This document shows, piece after piece, positions 1 through 7,089 of a stretch of 48,503 nt of DNA; the first letter of the stretch is position 1; every line of letters begins with the position of its first letter. Under the pieces are notes generated by a model. That model was given only the letters and a program-made list of their open reading frames with translations. It had not been told where the DNA came from and did no database searches. Location: positions 1 through 48,503 of the forward strand of contig JBCCGK010000090.1 in assembly GCA_039029315.1 (NCBI GenBank). The letters are read 5' to 3'. Origin of the DNA: JBCCCJ01 sp039029315 (lineage in GTDB: Bacteria > Bacteroidota > Bacteroidia > J057). Both the position numbers and the translations under genes were made by a program.

Positions 1-113
1 GATGTTGATCAATTTTCATTGAAAATTTATTCACAACTGACACTTTTTATTTTCCTTTGTTTTTAGATTTCTTTGCAACTTTTTGGCGGCCAAAAGTTGC
101 GTAAAAACCGCCA
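1..113. repeat. Dispersed repeat, copy 1 (left end of window)
   Basis: This copy matches 48390-48503 in the same orientation with about five substitutions and one indel. It contains a stem-loop at 75-100, with arms GCAACTTTT and AAAAGTTGC around GGCGG. A second, mutually exclusive stem can form between TTTTGGCGG (81-89) and CCGCCAAAA (108-116). There is no coding potential. It is probably a dispersed palindromic intergenic repeat at which the contig was broken. Confidence 0.8.
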
Positions 114-142
114 AAATTCTAAGCCCAACTCACAAATCCACC

Positions 143-182
143 CCAGTTTACCGAATTTTGGGGGCCAGCTCGCCTAAACTGG
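143..182. repeat. Short inverted repeat in non-coding left flank
   Basis: CCAGTTTA (143-150) and TAAACTGG (175-182) form 8-bp arms around a 24-nt loop. It lies between the terminal repeat and mobile element A. The rest of 114-236 shows no gene or promoter that I can recognise. Its function is unknown, and it may be part of a longer repeat unit. Confidence 0.35.
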
Positions 183-236
183 TAAAAGTGTATGGTAAAG
201 AAATTTGAATTCCCATTTTGGCCAAAGTCAAACTTA

Positions 237-397
237 GAGACTGTTTGGGAATCTGTTCTGAGAATTTTTAGGCTGTATTTTTTTCTCAGACAAGGCTCTT
301 TTTTGTTCTCCTAGTGGTGCTATGGGAACAAAAAAAGCCGCCGGATGAGGAAAAAAGACGCATACAAACAATAAGTAACAGATGTTCAAACAGTCTA
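237..397 (+). mobile_element. MITE-like element, copy A (161 bp)
   Basis: This is one of four related non-coding elements (others at 6136-6295, 21615-21775 and 29538-29698). It starts GAGACTGTTTGGGAATCTG and ends in the imperfect complement (ATGTTCAAACAGTCTA), giving ~19-bp terminal inverted repeats. It is flanked by a 3-bp direct repeat, TTA, at 234-236 and 398-400. The centre holds a long hairpin around CTAGTGGTGCTATG, here with two mismatched pairs. It has no transposase, so it would move in trans. It ends 22 bp before the dehydrogenase start codon and may carry or displace that gene's promoter. Confidence 0.85.
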
Positions 398-419
398 TTA
401 GTCTCAATTCAATCCATTT

Positions 420-1436
420 ATGAAATACATTGTCTGCGAACAGCCTGGAAGTTTCGCCATGAAAGAAAAAGAGCCTCCCATTCCTCGAGAAGGGGAAGCT
501 CTCGTCCGCATCCGTCGGGTTGGAATTTGCGGGACAGACTTGCATGCTTTTGAGGGGACACAGGCCTACTTTTCCTATCCCCGCATACTTGGTCATGAAT
601 TGGCGGCAGAAGTCGTAGAAGTGAAAGGAAATCAAGCAGGAATCAATCCAGGTGATCCGGTGGTGATCATGCCGTATGAAAATTGTGGCACCTGTATCGC
701 TTGCAAGCATGGGAAGACCAATTGCTGCTCTACACTCAATGTCTTGGGGGTTCATGTAGATGGCGGCATGCAAGAATACTATCGGCTTCCTTCAAGACTA
801 CTCCTTCCTGCACCAGGTCTGTCTCTAAGTGAAATGGCGCTGGTAGAACCTTTGGCTATTGGAGGCCATGCCATTCGTCGAGCTGCTATTCAAGCAGGAG
901 AATTTGTTCTGGTCATCGGATGTGGTCCGATCGGGATAGGCACCATTCGCATGGCTCAGCTTGCGGGAGCAGAAGTGATTGCCATGGATTTGAATCAGGA
1001 CAGGCTCAGGTATTGTCAGGACGTTCTGGGGGTCTCGCACATTGTTCAGGCAGCTGATGATCCCCTTCATACCATCCAACAAATCACCAATCAGGATTTG
1101 CCGACGGCCGTTTTTGATGTAACCGGGAGCAAAAAAGCCCTGGAGCAAGGCATTCAATACATGGCCCCTGGCGGACGGTATGTATTTATTGGCCTGACAA
1201 AAGGAGAGTTGACATTCTCCCACCCCTATATCCATGCCCGGGAAAGCAGCTTGCTCTGTAGTCGAAATGCTACCCAGGAAGATATGGAAGCCATCATTCA
1301 GATGTTACAGGAAGGGAAATTCCCGTCTTCTGAATACATCACACATACGGTTCATTTCTCTGAGATGATGGAACAATTTGGCAGTTGGCTACAGCCGGAG
1401 ACCCAGGTGATCAAAGCGATGACGGTCTGGGAATAA
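420..1436 (+). CDS. Zinc-dependent medium-chain alcohol/polyol dehydrogenase
   Basis: The 338-residue protein belongs to the zinc MDR family, which oxidises a secondary alcohol or sugar alcohol with NAD(P). Visible residues are the catalytic zinc ligands C37 (ICGTD) and H59-E60 (GHE), E143 (VEPLA), and the structural zinc cysteines C89, C92, C95 and C103. The Rossmann motif GCGPIG is at 167-172. Length is normal for the family. It most resembles the sorbitol, threonine and L-galactonate dehydrogenase branch, but the substrate cannot be told from sequence. The start is the ATG just after mobile element A. Its 3' end overlaps the convergent SCO gene by 26 bp. No neighbouring sugar genes help assign the pathway. 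Confidence 0.9.
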   Translation: MKYIVCEQPGSFAMKEKEPPIPREGEALVRIRRVGICGTDLHAFEGTQAYFSYPRILGHELAAEVVEVKGNQAGINPGDPVVIMPYENCGTCIACKHGKTNCCSTLNVLGVHVDGGMQEYYRLPSRLLLPAPGLSLSEMALVEPLAIGGHAIRRAAIQAGEFVLVIGCGPIGIGTIRMAQLAGAEVIAMDLNQDRLRYCQDVLGVSHIVQAADDPLHTIQQITNQDLPTAVFDVTGSKKALEQGIQYMAPGGRYVFIGLTKGELTFSHPYIHARESSLLCSRNATQEDMEAIIQMLQEGKFPSSEYITHTVHFSEMMEQFGSWLQPETQVIKAMTVWE

Positions 1437-2100
1437 CTTCCGCCTTCAGGAGTCTGATATCTTCGATCAGTCGCTTCATTTCCAGCGGCAGGGTTCCGTT
1501 GTATACACCTCGAATTCTCCTGAGGGGATCTATGAGAAGAAAGTTCTCTGAATGCAGAAATTCTTCTTCACTTTTGCTGAGTCCCTGGCTACTTTCTGCA
1601 AAATAGGAGTGTCTGGCAAGGGAATAGATCTCTGCTTGATCCCCTGTCAGCAAATGCCATTTCCCACTCACGATTCCCCGACCTCCTGCATAGGCTTTCA
1701 ATACAGGTACGGAATCATTCCAGGGGGTTACGGTATGAGAGAGAAACAAAATCCTGGAATCCTGCAGGAAAGTATCCTGAAGGATGGACATATTGTCGGC
1801 AAGCCTCGGACAGATTCCGGGACAGAAAGTAAAGAAGAAGTCAGCTACATATATTTTGCCCTGCACAGTCTGTTCAGTGACCACCTGACCGTCCTGATTC
1901 AGAAATGAAAAAGGCGCCACACGATGAATCTCAGAATATTCGGGAGTAGCCGGATCAATCCATTCAGGTGTAAAATCAGCTGCATTATAGAAAGGTAATG
2001 GCAGAGCTGCTTCCTCTGAATCAGGAGAAGAACAGGCCAGGAAGTACATTGACATCCCGGCCCATATATAGGAAAAGCAGAACGTTTTCATTCCCATCAT
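1411..2100 (-). CDS. SCO1/SenC family copper-binding lipoprotein
   Basis: The 229-residue thioredoxin-fold protein has a lipoprotein signal (LAC, C23) and the SCO copper motif CPGIC (C93, C97). A conserved late histidine sits at H183 (FLHSEN). SCO proteins deliver copper to the CuA centre of cytochrome oxidase or act as thiol redox proteins at the outer face of the inner membrane. It is the last gene of a five-gene minus-strand operon. Its ATG directly abuts the stop codon of the YHYH gene, so the two are probably translationally coupled. The ATG encoding residue 4 is an alternative start. The 3' end overlaps the convergent dehydrogenase by 26 bp. Confidence 0.9.
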   Translation of the reverse strand: MMGMKTFCFSYIWAGMSMYFLACSSPDSEEAALPLPFYNAADFTPEWIDPATPEYSEIHRVAPFSFLNQDGQVVTEQTVQGKIYVADFFFTFCPGICPRLADNMSILQDTFLQDSRILFLSHTVTPWNDSVPVLKAYAGGRGIVSGKWHLLTGDQAEIYSLARHSYFAESSQGLSKSEEEFLHSENFLLIDPLRRIRGVYNGTLPLEMKRLIEDIRLLKAEVIPRPSSL

Positions 2101-2856
2101 TTATCTGGAAACAGTGCCTGGCGATCCAAAAAACTGGCCACCATTCAAATAGGGAGCAGCATCCGTAAAGTGATAATGATACACGCCTTCGGGATATTCA
2201 GGGGTGACATGACTATGACCGTGATAATCATCCAAATCAGAATTGGTCAAAATTTTCCCATCTTCTTCAGGTCCATAAACAGGAAAGCCATCCAACAAAT
2301 ATCCGACGAGGGCAGATTTGCCTCGATTGGTCGTCAAAAAGAGAGGCTCTATATGATAATGGTATTGTCCGGTATTCTGAGGGTGTCCATTGTACTGATC
2401 AAAGGAGTTGATCTCATTGGTCAGAGGGGCATTCCCTGCTGCATATTGATTGAAGAGAGGAATGCCATTCACGGATACCCCCATCGCCCCCATTGCAGTG
2501 CTCGTTTTGGTCGACGCTTCTGAAGGGTTCAAGGGAATCCTGAACACCAGATTCTGCTCGGAAATTCGATTGGGATTCAGACGAAAATCAGCATTGGTCC
2601 CATTATAAGCCTCGTATTGATCACTCCCGTTGGCGAAGTATGGACTCTTGTGGTTGGGAATTCCATTGGATTCAATGACCACAAAGCTACCATCCACATA
2701 CACACTGACATCCTCAGTGAAGTTGTCAAAGGCAGCGGGCAATTCAGCATTGTTGACAGGGGTTTCTGGATCTTCCGGTGTCTCATCTGGATCAGGTGTA
2801 CACGCAATCGACAAGAGAATACAGGCAAGAAAGATGTGATAAATTACGTTTGGCAT
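2101..2856 (-). CDS. YHYH-domain lipoprotein
   Basis: The 251-residue protein has a lipobox (LSIAC, C19) and a Pro/Asp/Glu-rich linker, followed by a YHYH domain. The name-giving motifs are at 165-168 (QYHYHIEP) and 226-229 (GVYHYHF). Further histidines (YHGHSH, 211-216) suggest metal binding, but the family has no established function that I know of. It lies between the Spy-like gene and the SCO gene on the same strand with almost no spacing. A role in periplasmic copper or other metal handling is an inference from that context. Confidence 0.85.
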   Translation of the reverse strand: MPNVIYHIFLACILLSIACTPDPDETPEDPETPVNNAELPAAFDNFTEDVSVYVDGSFVVIESNGIPNHKSPYFANGSDQYEAYNGTNADFRLNPNRISEQNLVFRIPLNPSEASTKTSTAMGAMGVSVNGIPLFNQYAAGNAPLTNEINSFDQYNGHPQNTGQYHYHIEPLFLTTNRGKSALVGYLLDGFPVYGPEEDGKILTNSDLDDYHGHSHVTPEYPEGVYHYHFTDAAPYLNGGQFFGSPGTVSR

Positions 2857-2900
2857 GAAGAATGATTGGTATGAAAAAATCAGGCTACTTATCAGACTAT

Positions 2901-3485
2901 TTAATTGGATGAAGAAGGCATGTCCCTTCTCGGGGGTCTATCTCTTCTCGGAGGTCTCTCGCCTCTGGGAGGTGGTCCGCTTCCTGGGCCCCTTCTTCTG
3001 TCCATTCGCGGGGGGCGTCTTCCTCCTTCCGGTGCCAGCCTTCTCAGCAACTCGTGAAGCATATTGTCCAGTTTTTCTTGCTGGTCAGGTTGACAGAGCT
3101 TACGTAAGTCAGCGAAGTGCTGATAAGTGAGCTTCTCCAAATCATGATGGGCCCTTGCGATTTCTTTTGCCAGGGAATCCACCTGGGCCGGATCTTTATC
3201 CAGGGAATTAAACAATTGTTCCCGGGCTTGTCTGAGTCGTGGATTAATTGTCTTTACTCCCTGAGAATGTACTTGTTTGAGATGACCAAAAGCTTCCAGT
3301 TGTTCAGGCGTCAGTTGTAGTTCTTCCTGAAGAAATTTGCCCAACTGTGAAGGCGCGTGCGGACCTGGCGATCGGTCAGGGGTTAGTCGCAACCCAAATC
3401 CCACATATGCAAGCAAAGCGAGATTCAAAATGACCAATGCCAGGAACGCGCCACTGTGAAAACGGCTATGAGAGTAGGATTTCAT
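2901..3485 (-). CDS. Spy/CpxP/CnrX-like periplasmic heavy-metal sensor protein
   Basis: The 194-residue protein has an N-terminal membrane anchor or uncleaved signal (about 13-32). An LTxxQ-type helical domain follows, with LTPEQ at 58-62 and a long helical stretch to about 150. The tail (~151-190) is extremely rich in Arg and Pro, which is unusual. Family members sense or bind metals (CnrX) or act as periplasmic chaperones (Spy). H113, H114 and H123 could be metal ligands. The ATG at 3485 is chosen because it places the hydrophobic segment at the N-terminus and starts 2 bp after the anti-sigma gene ends; an in-frame extension upstream would overlap that gene. Confidence 0.8.
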   Translation of the reverse strand: MKSYSHSRFHSGAFLALVILNLALLAYVGFGLRLTPDRSPGPHAPSQLGKFLQEELQLTPEQLEAFGHLKQVHSQGVKTINPRLRQAREQLFNSLDKDPAQVDSLAKEIARAHHDLEKLTYQHFADLRKLCQPDQQEKLDNMLHELLRRLAPEGGRRPPRMDRRRGPGSGPPPRGERPPRRDRPPRRDMPSSSN

Positions 3486-3487
3486 GG

Positions 3488-3829
3488 TTAAAAATCTTGA
3501 AAATCGTACAAACTGCTGCTCGTCTGGAAGGAATATTCCTGCACCATCGCACTCATCAGATCTGTTGGCTCGCTTGCAACAGATGAATTCTCTTGTCCTC
3601 CAAATCCCACGACCACTCCTACATTGAGGAGTAGAAGACAGATAAGCATCGCCCATTGGACCTTTGGTTGAAGCAGCCAGGAAAATATGCCTGACTCAGC
3701 TTCCTTCTCAGCGGCCAATCGAGCTTCCAGACGCGTATGGAAAAAGGGCTTTGGCTTGGCCCTCTCCAGCCCGTCCAGACTGTTCATGGTCAGTTCAACT
3801 TCTTGTTCTGTTGGGTCAATGTGTTCCAT
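3488..3829 (-). CDS. Small single-pass membrane protein, probable anti-sigma factor
   Basis: The 113-residue protein has a cytoplasmic N-terminus of about 55 residues, one transmembrane segment (~57-77) and a short periplasmic tail. The N-terminal pattern (LxRxKPKPFFHTRLEARL) is typical of short anti-sigma-like proteins encoded directly after ECF sigma genes in Bacteroidota. Gene order (sigma factor, small membrane protein, Spy/CnrX-like protein) parallels the CnrH-CnrY-CnrX system. There the membrane protein holds the sigma factor until the periplasmic sensor signals. The role is inferred from layout, because there is no diagnostic catalytic motif. Confidence 0.65.
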   Translation of the reverse strand: MEHIDPTEQEVELTMNSLDGLERAKPKPFFHTRLEARLAAEKEAESGIFSWLLQPKVQWAMLICLLLLNVGVVVGFGGQENSSVASEPTDLMSAMVQEYSFQTSSSLYDFQDF

Positions 3830-3869
3830 ATTATTAGGTTTGATGCAATTGGTGAGAAAAACTTGCGGG

Positions 3870-4436
3870 TTATTGCGAATAATAGGCCGATAATTTTTTT
3901 TTGAGTCCCTTTTTTGCCCGAAACATCAAGGATTCAATAGACGACAAGCTCATTTCCAATACCTCACTGACTTCCTGATAGCTCAAGCCCTCTATTTTGT
4001 GAAGCGTAAATGCAGCTCTTTGTTTCGCCGGTAATTGGTCGATGGCCCAAAAAAGAATCTTGGATCTTTCCTGATTCTCCAATTGTACACCCGGATGGGC
4101 TTCGATCGCTTTGATGTTGTCCAATCCTGCTTCATCTCCTCTTTTTGCTTGAAAAAATGCCAGTCTTTTTTTCCGTTGTCTTTTTCTGATCCATTCCAGA
4201 GACTTGGTGGTGGCAATCCGATAAATCCAGGTCGTCAATTTCGCGTCCCCTCTGTATTGGCTGATAGAGCGATAAACTTCTACAAACACGTCCTGAGCCA
4301 GATCTTCTGCATCATCTGCCTGATGAGCAAAACCATAACAGACATTGTATACCTGATCCTGATAGGTATCCACCAGTTGCCGAAAGGCAGACTCATTTCC
4401 CTGCTGTAGTTGTTGGACGAAGGTTGCTTGTTGCAA
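3870..4436 (-). CDS. ECF-type RNA polymerase sigma factor
   Basis: The protein has region 2 (DQVYNVCYGF, DAEDLAQDVFVEVYRS, TTWIYRIATTKSLEWIRKR) and region 4 (LPAKQRAAFTLHKIEGLSYQEVSEVL, given here only as a landmark; then SLSSIESLMFRAKKGLKKKL), as in extracytoplasmic-function sigma factors. No in-frame ATG lies upstream of region 2. The start is therefore a TTG, either at 4436 (188 residues, preferred because length and N-terminus fit the family) or at 4496 (208 residues). It heads the minus-strand operon leading to the SCO gene and probably drives its own operon. It is divergent from the WG/YARHG lipoprotein gene. Confidence 0.88.
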   Translation of the reverse strand: MQQATFVQQLQQGNESAFRQLVDTYQDQVYNVCYGFAHQADDAEDLAQDVFVEVYRSISQYRGDAKLTTWIYRIATTKSLEWIRKRQRKKRLAFFQAKRGDEAGLDNIKAIEAHPGVQLENQERSKILFWAIDQLPAKQRAAFTLHKIEGLSYQEVSEVLEMSLSSIESLMFRAKKGLKKKLSAYYSQ

Positions 4437-4552
4437 GACGATTCCTATTTGCCGTTTTTCAATTGGATGCTGAGCAGGAAGAAAACTTGCTTTCAAAAGA
4501 AAAAAAAATCAAAAAGCGATTTTTTCGTAGTTTACTGCCAAACACAGCTCCA

Positions 4553-6112
4553 ATGACTTTCAGACCAATTACCGTCCCATTTCTGTTTCTCCTGATCCTC
4601 TTCTATGGATGTGGCCAGGAAGAAAAAACTGCACAAGGATTGCATTCTAACCAATCGGCTGTCTTGCCTCCACCGCCAGAGGAGCAGGACTCCCTGATTA
4701 GCCATAGCACTCCTGACATTTCTCCAACAGATCAGGCAAGCATTCAAGGGACTTATTCTCTTATTCAAAAATTGTCTGACATCTATGATGCCGTTCCCTA
4801 TGTTTTCCTTTCTGAAGCAGACACCTTTTTTGTTGTGGCAAATGGAAAGTGGGAAGCTGATCTTCTGCCTCCCTATACGCACTGCCTCCTGGGAGTGGTC
4901 AATCATGAACTTCAGACCATAATTCCTGTCCAATTCGACAAAATATACAATCCCGGGGGAACCGTCGCTGAGCATATCGAAGTGGAGCGCAATGGAAAAA
5001 AGGGCTTGTTTCAATTGGACGGCACAGAGGTATTGCCACCAGAATATGATGGAATCTATCCGGCACGTCTTCCCGGTACACTTGTACAGGTAAAAAAAGA
5101 GGAAGCGTTCGGCTGGGTAGGGAAGAATGGAAACCTGCATATGGAAAAATCTCAACACCCTATCTTGCATGTGTCGCCCATCACTTCTCAACAAATTTCC
5201 TATTGGAAATATGATGTAACCTCCCCCACCTTGATTCCTTTTCTCCCGGCAATCCTCGAATCAAAGGAAGATTCTGCCGGGATTTTGATACCGCCCTCCT
5301 ATCTGCTCGCACTCGGAACGGTTCCTCCTCTGACCAAGGATATTGACCTCCACAAAGAACCGACCATGTTGATGGACCCCGTTCATCGGGTCAATAGCAG
5401 TACTGGGTCTATCCTTTCTTTTCGGAAAATCAAACGAGATATTTGGGCACTTTTCTCCCTTTATGAAGAGACCGGCGTTCATGCGAGAGATTACCATGTT
5501 GAGACCAATCGTCTGACTACCCTAACAGAGGATCTCTCTGTCATCGATACTCTTGCGTTTCTTGACAATGGAGACAACTATACCCTGTGCCAAGAGGCCG
5601 GGTTTCAATTGGTCAATGACACCACATTGGAAGTAAAGGAGAGTGGGTATTCCAACAAAACACACTTGCCTTATGCACAAATGGAATGGTATCGATATTA
5701 TTCAATATCCTCCACGGGAGACATCCAGCCTCTGACATCCAACCGAATATTTGATTTCACAAAATTCATACGCATCAACCCAGAGTATTTCCAGGGTTGC
5801 TTTGCACAGGGACACCCTTCTCCGGATGATGATGGCAATATGCTGTTGAGCAAACATCTCAGTATCGAGGATCTCGACATCATGCGAAACGAAATTTTTG
5901 CAGACTATGGATATACGTTTCAGTCTGACAAATGGCAACGTTATTTTGGGGAATTTGACTGGTATCAGCCTCAGCATGCTTCTGTAGATCATCTGCTCAC
6001 AGATATCGACAAGTATAATATCAAAATCATCTTGCAGACCAAAGAAGCAATGAAAGGCAAGGAAGCCGAATTCCTTCAGGCGCGAAAAGTAATGTATATG
6101 GCTCCAGGATAA
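4553..6112 (+). CDS. Lipoprotein with WG-like repeat and C-terminal YARHG domain
   Basis: The 519-residue protein starts with a lipoprotein signal (FYGC, C20). At about 110-190 there are WG-type repeat units (GLFQLDGTEVLPPEYDGIY, FGWVGKNGN). The middle part is unassigned. At ~436-473 there is a clear YARHG-type domain: RNEIFADYGYTFQ followed by WQRYF and WYQP. YARHG domains are extracellular and common in Bacteroidota and Firmicutes; their ligand is unclear. The ATG at 4553 is chosen because it starts the lipoprotein signal. The gene is divergent from the ECF sigma operon and could be one of its targets. Mobile element B begins 23 bp after the stop. Confidence 0.8.
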   Translation: MTFRPITVPFLFLLILFYGCGQEEKTAQGLHSNQSAVLPPPPEEQDSLISHSTPDISPTDQASIQGTYSLIQKLSDIYDAVPYVFLSEADTFFVVANGKWEADLLPPYTHCLLGVVNHELQTIIPVQFDKIYNPGGTVAEHIEVERNGKKGLFQLDGTEVLPPEYDGIYPARLPGTLVQVKKEEAFGWVGKNGNLHMEKSQHPILHVSPITSQQISYWKYDVTSPTLIPFLPAILESKEDSAGILIPPSYLLALGTVPPLTKDIDLHKEPTMLMDPVHRVNSSTGSILSFRKIKRDIWALFSLYEETGVHARDYHVETNRLTTLTEDLSVIDTLAFLDNGDNYTLCQEAGFQLVNDTTLEVKESGYSNKTHLPYAQMEWYRYYSISSTGDIQPLTSNRIFDFTKFIRINPEYFQGCFAQGHPSPDDDGNMLLSKHLSIEDLDIMRNEIFADYGYTFQSDKWQRYFGEFDWYQPQHASVDHLLTDIDKYNIKIILQTKEAMKGKEAEFLQARKVMYMAPG

Positions 6113-6135
6113 GCCCATCATGTGAGAATGTCTCA

Positions 6136-6295
6136 GAGACTGTTTGGAAATCTGCCACTTATTTTTTGTATGCGTCTTTTTTCCTCTTCCGGCGGCTTTT
6201 TTGCTCTCATAGCACCACTATGAGAACAAAAAAGAGCCTTGTCTGAGAAGAAAATACACCCTAAACATTCTTAGCACAGATTCCAAAACAGTCTC
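6136..6295 (-). mobile_element. MITE-like element, copy B (160 bp, inverted)
   Basis: The sequence is the reverse complement of the family as read in copies A, C and D. It is flanked by 3-bp direct repeats TCA at 6133-6135 and 6296-6298, so the duplicated target is TNA across the family. Ends read GAGACTGTTTGG and AAACAGTCTC. The central hairpin has arms TTTTTTGCTCTCATAG and CTATGAGAACAAAAAA around a CACCA loop. It sits between two plus-strand genes, 23 bp after one stop codon and 36 bp before the next ATG. Confidence 0.85.
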
Positions 6296-6331
6296 TCAGT
6301 GAATTTCTTTTCATCCACAGTCCGATCACGC

Positions 6332-6973
6332 ATGCGATCTCTTCTTCTATTGATAGGGATTGCCTTTCTCCTGTTCAATGTCTGGATGATTGGTCGGGCT
6401 TCTCTCACCTTTCTTCAACCAGAATTTGATCGAGGCTTCCTCAGAGGAAGAGAATCCTACTTTTATGGCGTGTATCAATGGGGATTGTATGCGCACATTT
6501 TCAGCGCTCCCTGGACCATCCTGATTGGACTCCTTCAGTTCTGGCCAAAGGTGAGAAGAGAGTGGGCTGGGGTTCACAAATGGTTGGGGCGAATATACGT
6601 GGGCCTGATTCTGCTCTTTGCAGCACCCGGAGGATTGATTATGGGCTGGAAGGCGATTGGTGGCATGGGGGCTAGTCTCAGTTTTGTCTTGCTCGCAATA
6701 GTTTGGTGGGGATCTAGCTTTATGGCCTGGCGCGAGGCGCGAAGGGGACGATGGGCAGCTCATCGACGATGGATGATCAGAAGCTATCTTCTTAGCTTGT
6801 CAGCGATCAGTCTGCGCTTCCTCTCTTTTCTGTTTGCTCTGGGAGATGTTAGCGGAACGACAAGCTATATTCTGATCGCCTGGCTGTCCTGGCTCCCCCA
6901 ATTGCTGATCGGAGAAATCTGCTTGCTAACAAGCAGACAAAGACCATTCTATATGGGAGAGCATCCCTCCTAG
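6332..6973 (+). CDS. DUF2306 family integral membrane protein
   Basis: The 213-residue protein has about six to seven hydrophobic segments. It carries the features of the DUF2306 family: HKWLGRIYVG after the third segment and the conserved HRRWMIRSY motif near residue 145-155. Function is unknown; the conserved histidines and arginine suggest a cofactor or proton-related role, but that is speculative. The ATG at 6332 puts the first membrane segment at the N-terminus. A GTG at 6299 lies one base beyond the target duplication of mobile element B and is unlikely to be the native start. Confidence 0.78.
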   Translation: MRSLLLLIGIAFLLFNVWMIGRASLTFLQPEFDRGFLRGRESYFYGVYQWGLYAHIFSAPWTILIGLLQFWPKVRREWAGVHKWLGRIYVGLILLFAAPGGLIMGWKAIGGMGASLSFVLLAIVWWGSSFMAWREARRGRWAAHRRWMIRSYLLSLSAISLRFLSFLFALGDVSGTTSYILIAWLSWLPQLLIGEICLLTSRQRPFYMGEHPS

Positions 6974-7089
6974 CAGCTCGTCATGACGATCCATGGCTTG
7001 TGGTCAGGGACAATTGGAACATGAGTTGGCAGAACTATTCCACAGGAATTTCTTACTTTTAGCTCACTTAAGGAAAAAGACCAGAGTAT

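Noticed and set aside
234..773. 179-residue minus-strand open frame over mobile element A and the dehydrogenase
   Set aside because: It spans the element and runs antisense to a clear gene, with no family features.
825..1235. 136-residue minus-strand open frame inside the dehydrogenase gene
   Set aside because: It is a shadow of a well-supported gene; no domain or signal features.
6299..6331. GTG start for the DUF2306 gene
   Set aside because: The GTG lies one base after the element's target duplication, and the ATG at 6332 gives a normal N-terminus.
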